Of a stretch of DNA of 59,361 nucleotides, positions 35,918 to 46,437 are shown piece by piece. The stretch is taken from NCBI GenBank assembly GCA_945871005.1, contig CAMBUJ010000001.1:1-59361 (forward strand). The letters run 5' to 3'. How positions within the stretch are numbered: the first letter of the stretch is position 1; every line of letters starts with the position of its first letter. The notes beneath the pieces were generated by a model that made no database searches, had not been told where the DNA came from, and saw nothing but the letters and a program-made list of their open reading frames with translations. The translations under genes were made by a program, and so were the position numbers. The stretch is from Opitutus sp. GAS368 (GTDB lineage Bacteria; Verrucomicrobiota; Verrucomicrobiia; Opitutales; Opitutaceae).

Positions 35918-36598
35918 TTAATCGCGGCGCGGGAATTGGGTGACCGCGCCGCGGATACGGGCGATGGTGGCGGCGGGCAGGTAGCCGCTGAATGCGGTGG
36001 TGGGCATGACCAGGGCGCGTTTGCCCATCATTGTGCCCGGGTTGAGCACGGCGTTGCAGCCGACCTCGGCGCCGTCGCCTAAAATCGCCCCGAACTTCCG
36101 CAGTCCGGTGTCGAATACGCCGTTGGGCAGCCGCACCGTGACCGGCTTCTGATCCAGGCGGAGGTTGGACAAGATCACCCCGGCGCCCAAGTGCGCGGCG
36201 TTGCCGAGGATGGAATCGCCGACGTAGCTGAAGTGGGGCACCTGCACGCCGTCGAGTAGCAGGCAGTTTTTAAATTCGCAGGCGTTACCCAGCACGCATC
36301 CCTCACCGACGATTACATTGCCGCGGATGAATGCACCGGGGCGGATCTCGGTTTTGGCGCCGATCCACGCCGGGCCGATGATGGTGGCGTAGGCGGGTAG
36401 TTTGACCGAGGGATCGATCCAGACCGCGCCCTCAAGGTGTACGCCGGGGGGGATCGGGCGGTTGGGGGACGGTTGGGTCAGTTGGCCGAGGGCGGTGGCG
36501 ATTTTTTTTAACCACTCCCACGGGGCGACGTCGGAGGGAAAATGCTCCGAAAAAGGGGCAAGCGACGGCGGCAGGGTGAAGAAATCGGCGGCGAGCAT
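35918..36598 (-). CDS. Left-handed beta-helix protein resembling the GlmU C-terminal domain
   Basis: A 226-residue protein. After an N-terminal helical part (FFTLPPSLAPFSEHFP...), hexapeptide-repeat turns begin: AVWIDPSVKLPAYATIIGPAWIGAKTEIRPGAFIRGNVIVGEGCVLGN. FKNCLLLDGVQVPHFSYVGDSILG and NLRLDQKPVTVRL resemble GlmU-like acetyltransferases. There is no pyrophosphorylase domain, so it is not a complete GlmU. The acyl or nucleotidyl substrate is unknown. ATG 36598 was chosen because upstream in-frame sequence is repeat DNA. Confidence 0.78.
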   Translation of the reverse strand: MLAADFFTLPPSLAPFSEHFPSDVAPWEWLKKIATALGQLTQPSPNRPIPPGVHLEGAVWIDPSVKLPAYATIIGPAWIGAKTEIRPGAFIRGNVIVGEGCVLGNACEFKNCLLLDGVQVPHFSYVGDSILGNAAHLGAGVILSNLRLDQKPVTVRLPNGVFDTGLRKFGAILGDGAEVGCNAVLNPGTMMGKRALVMPTTAFSGYLPAATIARIRGAVTQFPRRD

Positions 36599-36724
36599 GA
36601 TCGGCGCAGTGGAGACAAAAAAACGGCGAGTGTCATCACCCAAGGCGCACGTGATGAGAATACGTGTGACTCTCGGGCGTTGAACGTGCCTGAGGGATAC
36701 GCGCCGGCGCTTGTCCGGCCTAAG

Positions 36725-36801
36725 GGAGCGCCGAGCTCCAGCTCGGCTCTGGGGTGATTTGGCGTGAGCCCCATTCAGGCCGAGCTGGAGCTCCGCGTTC
36801 C
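36725..36801. repeat. Inverted repeat of the CGAGCTGGAGC family
   Basis: Arms 36725-36747 and 36779-36801 match as reverse complements at 21 of 23 positions around a 31-base loop; inner GAGCTC sites make each arm itself partly palindromic. A lone arm is at 24891. No gene was found in 36599-36890. Confidence 0.85.
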
Positions 36802-36844
36802 ATCCTGCGGGCGCACTTCGTCGGCCGCCCCGGAAAAAACGCGC

Positions 36845-36878
36845 CAAAAAAAGACGCTCCGTTGCGGGAGCGTCTTTT
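36845..36878 (-). terminator. Terminator after the MBL/beta-CASP gene
   Basis: AAAAGACGCTCC / GGAGCGTCTTTT forms a 12 bp stem with a 6-base loop, followed on the minus strand by T residues. It could act in both directions. It lies 13 bp past the stop. Confidence 0.92.
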
Positions 36879-36890
36879 GTGTGCCGAGGT

Positions 36891-38249
36891 TTAGACCTCG
36901 TAGGTCTCGAGCGGCACCGGGTCGATGACACGGGTGCCGGGCATCTTGGCGGTGAGCTGCTCCTGGAACCAGGCGCGCGCCAGCGGGTCGCCGTGGGTCA
37001 GGATCACGCTGCGAGCCTGGGTCTGCACCGCGAACTCGAGCAATTCTTCACGGTCGGCATGACCGCTCAACTCGTAGCGCTCCACGCGGGAGAGGAGCTT
37101 CGAGGTGACGTTGGCCGTCTTGAAGACGAACTCTTCGCCGTGCTTGGTCTGCAACAGCGCGCCGCCGGGGGTTTCCGGGTCGCAGTAGCCGACGAAGCCG
37201 ATGGTGTTGCGCGCATGGCCGATCAGGCCGGAGGCGAGCGTGTAGCTAGGGGTACGCTCGACCAACATGCCGGAGCTGATGATGTAGAGCGCGTTTTGCT
37301 GCGGATCTTCGCCGGCGACCAGCTTGCGCGGGGCGGGCTTGATGTTGAGCTCTTTGATGACCGAACGGCTGAACTGCACGTCCTGGGTCTTGCGCGAGAT
37401 CTCGTCGAAATAGTCGGCCAAGTCCATGCCGAGACCGGCGGCGAAGATCGGGCAGTCCACCAGACGGCCGAATTTGCGCGCGTCGTGGATGATCGAGAGC
37501 ACTTCCTGCATGCGCCCGAGGGCGAACACCGGAATGAGGAAGGAGCCGCCACGGTTGATCGTGTCGTTGATCGAGGTGATCAGACGGTTGACCTCGTTGA
37601 GGCGCTCTTTGCCCACCGAGCGCTCGGTGGTGCCGCGGGTGGTCTCGATGACCACGGTCTCGAACTGGCCGGCGGGGAACTGGGCGCCAAGCAGCGTGCG
37701 TTGGTTTTCGAAGAGCACGTCGCCGCTGAAGAAGTAGTGGCGGTTCTTGTGGTGGATTTCGACGGCGGCGGCGCCGGCGACATGGCCCGCCCGGTGGAAC
37801 AACAACTCGAGCTCGTCGGTCTTGCCGTGGAATTTCTTCACCTGGTTAAACGACAGACCGAGGATACGACCGGCGCAGCGATCGATGTCGTTGTGGGTGA
37901 ACAGGGGGTAATCGGGGATGTTGGACTCTTCCTTTTGGCGCATCATCACGTTGGCCGAATTGTGCAGCATGCGCTCGATGAGCATGCGGCTGGACTGGGT
38001 CATGATGACCGGGGTATTCGGGTGCTGCATCATCACCACGGGCAGGCTGCCGATATGGTCTAAGTGGCAGTGCGTGATGATGATAAAGTCGAGCTCGACG
38101 TCACGGATCAAGTCCAGGCGGGGGGTGGCATTGCGGCCGGCCAGCTTGGGATTGAGTCCGCAGTCGATGAGGATTTTTAAGTCCCCAATTTGCACGAACA
38201 TACAGTTGGCTCCGATGCCACCTACAGGATTTAAATCTAGTAACTTCAT
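36891..38249 (-). CDS. MBL-fold beta-CASP hydrolase (RNA-processing type)
   Basis: A 452-residue metallo-beta-lactamase protein of the CPSF/RNase J-like beta-CASP group. Metal motif 2 is ITHCHLDHIGSLP, motif 3 is FHRAGHVAGAA and motif 4 is FFSGDVLFENQRT. The C-terminal ELSGHADREELLEF and ARSVILTHGDPLA are the RNA-specificity motif of the family. It is probably a Zn-dependent RNase or nuclease, with no membrane features. It has a dedicated terminator and a long upstream intergenic region. Confidence 0.88.
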   Translation of the reverse strand: MKLLDLNPVGGIGANCMFVQIGDLKILIDCGLNPKLAGRNATPRLDLIRDVELDFIIITHCHLDHIGSLPVVMMQHPNTPVIMTQSSRMLIERMLHNSANVMMRQKEESNIPDYPLFTHNDIDRCAGRILGLSFNQVKKFHGKTDELELLFHRAGHVAGAAAVEIHHKNRHYFFSGDVLFENQRTLLGAQFPAGQFETVVIETTRGTTERSVGKERLNEVNRLITSINDTINRGGSFLIPVFALGRMQEVLSIIHDARKFGRLVDCPIFAAGLGMDLADYFDEISRKTQDVQFSRSVIKELNIKPAPRKLVAGEDPQQNALYIISSGMLVERTPSYTLASGLIGHARNTIGFVGYCDPETPGGALLQTKHGEEFVFKTANVTSKLLSRVERYELSGHADREELLEFAVQTQARSVILTHGDPLARAWFQEQLTAKMPGTRVIDPVPLETYEV

Positions 38250-38821
38250 TTCTTAAACGGGAGAGCGAGACGAACCCGAGCAACAGGCGCAAGGCGCAAG
38301 TTTAGCTTCTTAGCGATGGGGTGAATTTCCCAGTTCGGCACAAGCCCCTGCCTCGTCTGGGTTACGGCTCTCGTTGGCCGGTGACATCCGAGAGCCGTCA
38401 TCGGTTAGCCGCCTGGCGGGGGAAACCGCGCCCACGCTTGGGGCTGCGTTGGGGTGACCCCTTCGCTTGCCCCGCCGCGCGGCCACAACGATCCGAATGG
38501 GGGTGGACGCCACTCGGATTTTAAAAGGTGGGTTAAGTTTAATCGGATCGGGGCGATCTACATACCGTGGATTTCCGGCTTGGTGGGCACAGTGCCCCCC
38601 CCGAAGGCGACCCATTTACCTCTCCTCGCTACCCTATGGGGAAATAAATTGCGGCATGCTGCCTCGTCCAACTCCTTCTACTTGTTTTAATTGAGTATAA
38701 TTTAGCTAATTCGACCGGCCTTTCCGGCGGTTAGGCCTAATTTTTTTGCAGACATTGTTCGCAATATAAAACAAGTTTCCGCACGTTGAGAAATGGCCGT
38801 CCTCCACCCCTCCCATTTTTT
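38250..38821. other. 572 bp intergenic region between divergent genes
   Basis: No gene was supported. A 10 bp hairpin ACGGCTCTCG / CGAGAGCCGT is at 38364-38398, a short inverted repeat ATCCGA...TCGGAT at about 38491-38520, and GGGCAC-A-GTGCCC at 38585-38597. From about 38640 the sequence becomes AT-rich, including TATAAT at 38696-38701 without a matching -35. The promoter of the secreted beta-helix gene probably lies in this AT-rich part. Confidence 0.4.
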
Positions 38822-40966
38822 ATGATTCCGAATACCCTGATTAAGCGTCTGCTCGGTGTGGTTCTGCTTGCGGCCCCCTGCGTGTTGACGGCCGCGGAAG
38901 TCCACGTTTCGCCCGCCGGTGACGACCGCGCGAACGGCGCGGCGGAGCGGCCCGTGGCTACGTTGCAGCGGGCCCGGGTGCTGGTGCGCACCGCCCGTCT
39001 GGCAAGCCCGAGCGAGCCGGTTACCGTGTGGATCGCCGGGGGGGATTACCTTCAGGGTGAGCCGCTCGTACTCGGCCCGGAGGATTCAGGCACGGCGCAG
39101 GCGCCGGTGGTCTGGCGGGCCAGCTCCAGCGAACAACCCCGACTGCTCGGTGCGCGGGTGCTGTGCGCCGCCGATTTTCAGCCGGTTACCCAGCCGGCTA
39201 CCCTTGCCCGAATCGCCCCGGAGGCTGCGGGTAAAATCGTGGTGCTCGATGCCGACGCCCTCGGCCTCAAGCGCCTCGGGCCCTACTCGGACGTGTTCAG
39301 CGACACCGGCGGCATTCTCTCTTTATTCACCCGGGACCGACGCTTGCCGATCGCCCGGTTCCCTGACCGCGGGTTTATGTCGATCCGCAAGATCCTGTTT
39401 AACGCCGGCGGGCCGACCACCCGCAAGTGGGAGGGGGCGGACTGGCACCAGCTCGAGGATCACCCCACCGGCGGCATTTTTGAGTATCGCGACGAGGTGG
39501 CCGCCAAACACTCCACGTGGGCCGGCCAGCTTGACCGCGGGGTCTGGGTAAAAGGCTACTGGCGCATCCCTTGGCAAAACGAGGCCGTCCGCGTCCTCGC
39601 GATCGATCCGGCCAAACAGGTTCTCACCCTCGCCAAGCCCATCCCCGGCGGCATCGGTAACAAATACCTCCGTCCCGAGGGCAACGGCCGCGAATCCTAC
39701 TGGGTGATGAACCTACTTGAGGAGGTAAACCAGCCCGGCGAGTGGTGCCTCGATTTCAAGGACCGCAAGGTCTACCTCTATCCGCCCGCCCCGCTCGACC
39801 AAACCGAGATTCTTGTGGCCGATACCCCTGAGGCGGTGGTCACGTTGCACGACGCCCGGCACATCACCTTGCGCGGTCTGGTGGTCACCATCAACGCCGG
39901 CCCCGGCATCCGCATTTCCGGGGGCGAACACAACCTGATCGCCGGCTGCACGGTGCGCCTGGTGGACGAATACGGGGTGCGCGTCGAAGGAGGTAAAAAC
40001 CACATCGTGCGCAGTAACGAGCTCACTCGGCTCGGCTCCGGCGGGGTTTTTCTCTCCGGCGGCGACGAGCAGGCGAACCCGCGCGTGCCGGCCGGCCACT
40101 TGGTGACCAACAACCACATTCACCATTTCTCCGAGCTCCAGCGGGTCTACACCCCCGGGGTCAACATCGGCTTCACCGGCGGGGGTAACGGCGGCCACCA
40201 CACCTGCGTCGGCATGACCGTCACCCACAACCTCATTCACGACACGCCCCACGCCGGGGTGCTGCTCGGCAGCTACGACAATGTGGTCGAATACAACGAG
40301 ATTTTCCGCTTCGCCACCGTCTCCAACGACATGGGCGGAATCTACTCCTACGACCGCCAGGCCCAGTTCGGAAACCACTCCCTGCGCTTCAACTACATTC
40401 ATTCGAGCGAGGAGGGGGATGCCATTTACTTCGACCACGACCACCCGAACATGACTGTGTTTGGCAACATCGTTCACCTGAAGAGCAAGGGGAAGCGCGG
40501 CACCAGTTTCCTCTACAAAAGCGGCGACCAGGCGCAGTTCCCGCAATCGATCGACTGCCGCAACAACATCGCGATCGAGTCCAATTTCGGCTTCGAGTTT
40601 GTCAGCGCTAAACCCACCGAGGCGAAGATCGAGAACAACGTGGTGGTGCGCGTGCCCACGCCCTTCACCTGGAGTGACGTGGCGGCAGGTAAGAAGCGCA
40701 AGGTCGCGGCTTATCCGAGCGGTGCGCAGGCCGTCTATGCGGCCGATCCGGGCTTTGTGGATCTCGCCGGCGGCGACTTGAAGCTGCGCCCCGATTCCCA
40801 GGTCTTTAAGGACCTGCCGGGCTTTCAGGCCATCCCCTTCGCCAAGATCGGGCTCTTTACTGACGAATACCGCCCCACGTTGCCCGCCCCCGAGTTGATC
40901 GACCGCGCCGGCCGCCACGTGCAGCACGACGCCCTTGAAGGCTACCAGATCCTTGATCGTAAGTAA
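38822..40966 (+). CDS. Secreted right-handed beta-helix glycoside hydrolase (GH141-like)
   Basis: A 714-residue exported protein. The signal peptide is KRLLGVVLLAAPCVLTAAE, with cleavage probably before EVHVSP. VHVSPAGDDRANGAAERPVATLQRAR and VWIAGGDYLQGEPLVL are the N-terminal cap seen in GH141-type beta-helix enzymes of pectin degradation. The C-terminal half shows coils such as NHIHHFSELQRVYTPGVN, DMGGIYSYDRQAQFGNHSLR and EEGDAIYFDHDHPNMTVFGN. GH141 is suggested by layout only; a polysaccharide lyase is possible. The next gene is GH28, 63 bp downstream. Confidence 0.75.
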   Translation: MIPNTLIKRLLGVVLLAAPCVLTAAEVHVSPAGDDRANGAAERPVATLQRARVLVRTARLASPSEPVTVWIAGGDYLQGEPLVLGPEDSGTAQAPVVWRASSSEQPRLLGARVLCAADFQPVTQPATLARIAPEAAGKIVVLDADALGLKRLGPYSDVFSDTGGILSLFTRDRRLPIARFPDRGFMSIRKILFNAGGPTTRKWEGADWHQLEDHPTGGIFEYRDEVAAKHSTWAGQLDRGVWVKGYWRIPWQNEAVRVLAIDPAKQVLTLAKPIPGGIGNKYLRPEGNGRESYWVMNLLEEVNQPGEWCLDFKDRKVYLYPPAPLDQTEILVADTPEAVVTLHDARHITLRGLVVTINAGPGIRISGGEHNLIAGCTVRLVDEYGVRVEGGKNHIVRSNELTRLGSGGVFLSGGDEQANPRVPAGHLVTNNHIHHFSELQRVYTPGVNIGFTGGGNGGHHTCVGMTVTHNLIHDTPHAGVLLGSYDNVVEYNEIFRFATVSNDMGGIYSYDRQAQFGNHSLRFNYIHSSEEGDAIYFDHDHPNMTVFGNIVHLKSKGKRGTSFLYKSGDQAQFPQSIDCRNNIAIESNFGFEFVSAKPTEAKIENNVVVRVPTPFTWSDVAAGKKRKVAAYPSGAQAVYAADPGFVDLAGGDLKLRPDSQVFKDLPGFQAIPFAKIGLFTDEYRPTLPAPELIDRAGRHVQHDALEGYQILDRK

Positions 40967-41029
40967 TCACCCCGAACCCTTCTGTTCGACCCAAACACCT
41001 TCCCCGTTTTTTCCCTTTCCCCTAAATCC

Positions 41030-42346
41030 ATGCAAGACCTACGCCTCTCCAATTATCGTCAAAACAGCCGGCACGAGCTCGCCTCGCCCCGCATCCAACA
41101 GGCCATCGACGCCTGCTCAGCGGCCGGCGGCGGTCGCGTCATCCTCGCCGCTGGTTCCTACCGCTGCGGCACCCTTTTTCTCAAAAATGGCGTCACGCTG
41201 CACCTCGAACGCGGCGCGGTCATCCTCGGCAGTCCCCGCTATGCCGATTATCCCGCACCCGAGACCAGTTTCGTTGACGCAGTCGGCGACATCCGCGGCC
41301 GCGCCCTCATCCTCGCCGAGCGCGTGAGCAACGTCGGGCTGACCGGTGAAGGCGTCATCGATGGCAACGGCGGCGCGTTCCACCAGGGCACTCCCGAGCA
41401 TTCGACTCGCCCCTTCCTCGTGCGTCTTGTCCACACCCAGCACGTGACCCTGAGCGGATTGGAACTGCGCGGTTCGGCCGCCTGGACCGTGCACCTGCTC
41501 GACTGCGAAGACGTCCTTGTGGAAAAAGTCGTGATCGACAGCCGGGTTAACGAGAACAACGACGGCATCGACATCGACAGCAGCCGCCGGGTGACCGTGC
41601 GCCATTGCCGCATCTACACCGACGACGACGCGATCTGCCTGAAGGCCACCCGCCGGGAAGCGTGCGAGGATATTCACGTCCACGACTGCGAGCTGTCCAC
41701 CGAGTGTGGCGCGCTCAAGCTCGGCACCGAGTCCTACGGTGACATGCGCCGGGTGAAGCTGCATGACATCCACATTCGTTACGCCGCCACCTGCGCGATC
41801 AAGGTGCTCACCAGCGACGGCGCGGTGATCGAGGACGTGGAGATTCGCAACATCCAGGCCGACCTGACCACCGGTCCGATCTTCTTCCGGTTGGGCGCGC
41901 GCGGTCGCACCTACGCAAAGGACGACGCGCCCAAGCCCGCCGGTAAACTGCGCCGCGTGCAGATCTCCGGGGTGCGCGCCAAGATTTTCCAGCCCAACAA
42001 GCCGAGCCTCCAGTATTTTACCAAGGAGCTGATCGCCCCCGAGGCCTTCTCTGGAATCCTGATGACCGGCGTGCCGGAGCAGATGATTGAAGACATCGTG
42101 GTGAGTGATTGCGCGTTTGATTTTGTCGGCGGTTTCCAGGGGGACGCGAGCAAGCTCAACCCGCCCGAGGAACCGGCGATGTATCCGGAGCATTTCTATT
42201 TCGGCGTACTCCCGGGTGCGGCGGCCTATGTGCGGCATGCCCGCGCGGTGGTCTTCAAAAACGTGAAATTAACCCTGCAGAACCCCGACGTGCGCCCGCT
42301 CATCGTGACCGCGGATGCGCCCGACTTCAGCGAGGTACAGAACTAA
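41030..42346 (+). CDS. Glycoside hydrolase family 28 (polygalacturonase-like), no signal peptide
   Basis: A 438-residue right-handed beta-helix enzyme. NENNDGIDIDSSRRVTVRHC and YTDDDAICLKATRREACEDI carry the paired aspartates of GH28. The third motif, G-H-G in classical polygalacturonases, reads STECGALKLGTES here, without the His. The R-I-K motif reads CAIKV. It starts MQDLRLSNYRQNSRHE with no signal peptide, so it may act on imported oligogalacturonides or be anchored otherwise. It is likely co-transcribed with the preceding beta-helix gene. Confidence 0.85.
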   Translation: MQDLRLSNYRQNSRHELASPRIQQAIDACSAAGGGRVILAAGSYRCGTLFLKNGVTLHLERGAVILGSPRYADYPAPETSFVDAVGDIRGRALILAERVSNVGLTGEGVIDGNGGAFHQGTPEHSTRPFLVRLVHTQHVTLSGLELRGSAAWTVHLLDCEDVLVEKVVIDSRVNENNDGIDIDSSRRVTVRHCRIYTDDDAICLKATRREACEDIHVHDCELSTECGALKLGTESYGDMRRVKLHDIHIRYAATCAIKVLTSDGAVIEDVEIRNIQADLTTGPIFFRLGARGRTYAKDDAPKPAGKLRRVQISGVRAKIFQPNKPSLQYFTKELIAPEAFSGILMTGVPEQMIEDIVVSDCAFDFVGGFQGDASKLNPPEEPAMYPEHFYFGVLPGAAAYVRHARAVVFKNVKLTLQNPDVRPLIVTADAPDFSEVQN

Positions 42347-42354
42347 GGAACGGG

Positions 42355-42384
42355 CCGGTCGGGGCTCCGTGTGGCCCCGACCGG
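42355..42384 (+). terminator. Hairpin after GH28, possible terminator
   Basis: CCGGTCGGGGC / GCCCCGACCGG forms a perfect 11 bp stem with an 8-base loop right after the GH28 stop. No T tract follows, so intrinsic termination is uncertain. Confidence 0.45.
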
Positions 42385-42467
42385 TGGTCGGGTTGGGTCG
42401 GTCCGGTGCGTCCGGTCGAGTGCGGTGGGCCTCCGTTCTGGGCGCGCAGGGCTTTGATTGGGACCGC

Positions 42468-42493
42468 GATCCCGCTGGCCGGCCAGCGGGATC
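42468..42493. repeat. Perfect 26 bp palindrome
   Basis: GATCCCGCTGGCC is followed directly by its exact reverse complement GGCCAGCGGGATC, with no spacer. It lies in the 253 bp between the convergent GH28 and typA genes. Confidence 0.9.
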
Positions 42494-42541
42494 ACTGGGG
42501 CAAAAAGCGCTCCGGCCGATTGCGCGGGCCAAGTCCGGGCA

Positions 42542-42572
42542 CAAAAAAGCCGCCGGGGTGAGCCGGCGGCTT
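42542..42572 (-). terminator. Terminator after typA
   Basis: AAAGCCGCCGG / CCGGCGGCTTT forms an 11 bp stem with a 6-base loop. On the minus strand it runs into six T residues. Confidence 0.9.
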
Positions 42573-42599
42573 TGGGGAGGGCGACGAAGCCGCTTGGGC

Positions 42600-44417
42600 T
42601 TAGCGGCCGGACTTCTTGGCCTTCAAACGCTCGCCGGTGTTCAGCAGGCGCTTGCGCAGACGCAGGCTCTTCGGGGTGACCTCGAGGAGCTCGTCCGAAG
42701 CGATGTACTCGAGCGCGCGCTCCAGGGACATCTTGGCGGCGGGGATCAGGCCGGTGGCCACACCCGAACCCTGCGAACGGAAGTTCGTGAGGGCCTTTTC
42801 GCGCACGGCGTTGCACGAGATGTCTTCGTTGCGAGGATTCTCGCCGACGATCATGCCTTCGTAAACCTGCTCGCCGGGCCCGATGAACAGCTTGCCGCGC
42901 TCCTGCACCATCAAGAGGGCATAGGTGGTGGTTTCGCCGGCTTCGGTCGCCGTGATCACGCCGGTCATACGGGTGAGAACTTCACCGGCGTACGGGCCGT
43001 ACTCCTTGAACAAGTGGCTGGTGATACCGCGGCCGCTGGTGGCGTTGATCACGTCGATTTCCAAGCCGATCAAACCACGGGTGGTGATGGTGGCCTCGAT
43101 CATGGTGGTGGTGACCAACTTTTCCATGTTGGTCAGCAGGCCCTTGCGGTTGGCAAGGTTCTGCATGATCGAACCGACGCACTCGTCGGGAACTTCGATC
43201 CAGACCGTCTCAAACGGCTCGTGGCGGGCGCCATCGACGGTCTTTTCGATCACGGTCGGGCGGGAGACGAGCAACTCGAAACCTTCGCGACGCATGGTCT
43301 CGACGAGCACGGCGACCTGCATGGTACCACGTGCCTTGACGTTGAATACACCGGCGCGGTCAGCGTCGTCGATGTAGATGGATACGTTGGTCTTCAGCTC
43401 ACGCATGAGACGCTCGCGGATTTGGCGCGAGGTAACCAGTTTGCCTTCCTGCCCGACCAGCGGGCCGTCGTTGACGGAGAACTGCATCTCCAGGGTGGGC
43501 GGGTCGATCTGGGTGAAGGGCAGGGCGTGGCCGTCTTCGCGCACGTCCAAGGTGTCGCCGATGTCGACGTCTTCGAAGCCGGCCAGACCGATGATGTTAC
43601 CGGCGTTGGCAGTTTCGACCTCGCGCTGACCGAGACCGGTGAATTCGAAAATCTTGGTCACCTTGGAGCGGACCTTCTTGCCGCCCTCGTTGTGACGGAT
43701 GACGAACATGGAATCGCCCACCTTGATGGTGCCGCCGAGGATCTTGCCGACGGCGATACGACCGACGTAATCGGACCAGTCGATGTTCGACACGAGCATG
43801 TGGAAGGGCTCGTCGGGCTTGGCGAAAGGCGGTGGGACGTGGTCGATGATCGTCTGGAAGAGGGGGGTCATGTCCTTCTTCTCTTCGCCGAGCTTGTACA
43901 TCATGTAGCCGTCGCGGCCGGAGCCGTAAACGACGGGAGCGTCGAACTGTTCCTCGGTAGCTTCGAGTTCCATGAGGAGCTCAAGGACCTTGTCGTACAT
44001 CTTGGCCGGATCGGCGTTGGGACGGTCGATCTTGTTGATCACGATGACGACCTTTAGGCCGTGGGCGAGGGCCTTACGGAGCACGAAGCGCGTCTGCGCT
44101 TGGGGCCCGTCATAGGCGTCGATCACGAGGAGAACGCCGTCAACCATACGCAGGGCGCGCTCTACCTCGCCGCCGAAGTCGGCGTGGCCGGGCGTGTCGA
44201 GAATGTTAACGATCTTCCCCTTCCAGTGGACGGAGGTATTCTTGGCCTTGATGGTGATGCCCTTTTCCTTTTCGAGGTCCATGGAATCCATGGCGCGGAC
44301 TTCGACGGCCTGATTGGCACGGTAGACGCCACCTTCTTTGAGGAGTTGGTCGACAAGGGTGGTCTTACCGTGGTCGACGTGGGCGATGATGGCGATGTTG
44401 CGGATGTTCTGGTTCAT
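42600..44417 (-). CDS. typA: Translational GTPase TypA/BipA
   Basis: Ribosome-associated GTPase involved in 50S assembly and stress or cold adaptation. 605 residues. G1 [16 protein letters not shown]2 [10 protein letters not shown]3 [14 protein letters not shown] and G4 INKIDRPNA are followed by EF-G-like domains II, III and V and the TypA-specific C-terminal domain ([19 protein letters not shown]). ATG 44417 was chosen because the family begins within a few residues of the G1 motif; the upstream in-frame ATG would add an unlike N-terminus. Single gene with its own terminator. Confidence 0.96.
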   Translation of the reverse strand: MNQNIRNIAIIAHVDHGKTTLVDQLLKEGGVYRANQAVEVRAMDSMDLEKEKGITIKAKNTSVHWKGKIVNILDTPGHADFGGEVERALRMVDGVLLVIDAYDGPQAQTRFVLRKALAHGLKVVIVINKIDRPNADPAKMYDKVLELLMELEATEEQFDAPVVYGSGRDGYMMYKLGEEKKDMTPLFQTIIDHVPPPFAKPDEPFHMLVSNIDWSDYVGRIAVGKILGGTIKVGDSMFVIRHNEGGKKVRSKVTKIFEFTGLGQREVETANAGNIIGLAGFEDVDIGDTLDVREDGHALPFTQIDPPTLEMQFSVNDGPLVGQEGKLVTSRQIRERLMRELKTNVSIYIDDADRAGVFNVKARGTMQVAVLVETMRREGFELLVSRPTVIEKTVDGARHEPFETVWIEVPDECVGSIMQNLANRKGLLTNMEKLVTTTMIEATITTRGLIGLEIDVINATSGRGITSHLFKEYGPYAGEVLTRMTGVITATEAGETTTYALLMVQERGKLFIGPGEQVYEGMIVGENPRNEDISCNAVREKALTNFRSQGSGVATGLIPAAKMSLERALEYIASDELLEVTPKSLRLRKRLLNTGERLKAKKSGR

Positions 44418-44655
44418 AAACTCGGGAGGCGTTCTTCTGTGAAAAAAGGAAGAACGTGCGAGGCGGTTTCGGCATTGGCAAGGACTAAGCTGGGCCGTCA
44501 CGAAAACGTTTCGCGGGCGAGCGGGTTAGCGAGTGACGGGAGTGCGGCGAACGCCGTCTCCGGCCGGGACATTCGTGGGGTTCCTCGCCTAAAACCCGGC
44601 ACTGGCCGGCCAGCGGCTTAGGGCCTTGGCGGTGCAGGCGAGCCCACGCAGGACG

Positions 44656-46356
<1,701 letters not shown>

Positions 46357-46437
46357 CGGGCGGGTTGGGCGGAGGCGTTGGGCGGGTTGGGCGTGGTGGG
46401 GAGGGGCGGACGGTGATTAAGGCAGTTAACTTTTGCG

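Noticed and set aside
38454-38690. Small forward ORF in the 572 bp gap before the beta-helix gene
   Set aside because: It overlaps hairpins, lacks a recognisable domain and its codon composition follows the intergenic sequence.
38696-38701. TATAAT as a promoter for the beta-helix gene
   Set aside because: No -35-like hexamer lies 16-18 bp upstream, and the region is simply AT-rich, so a promoter call was not made.
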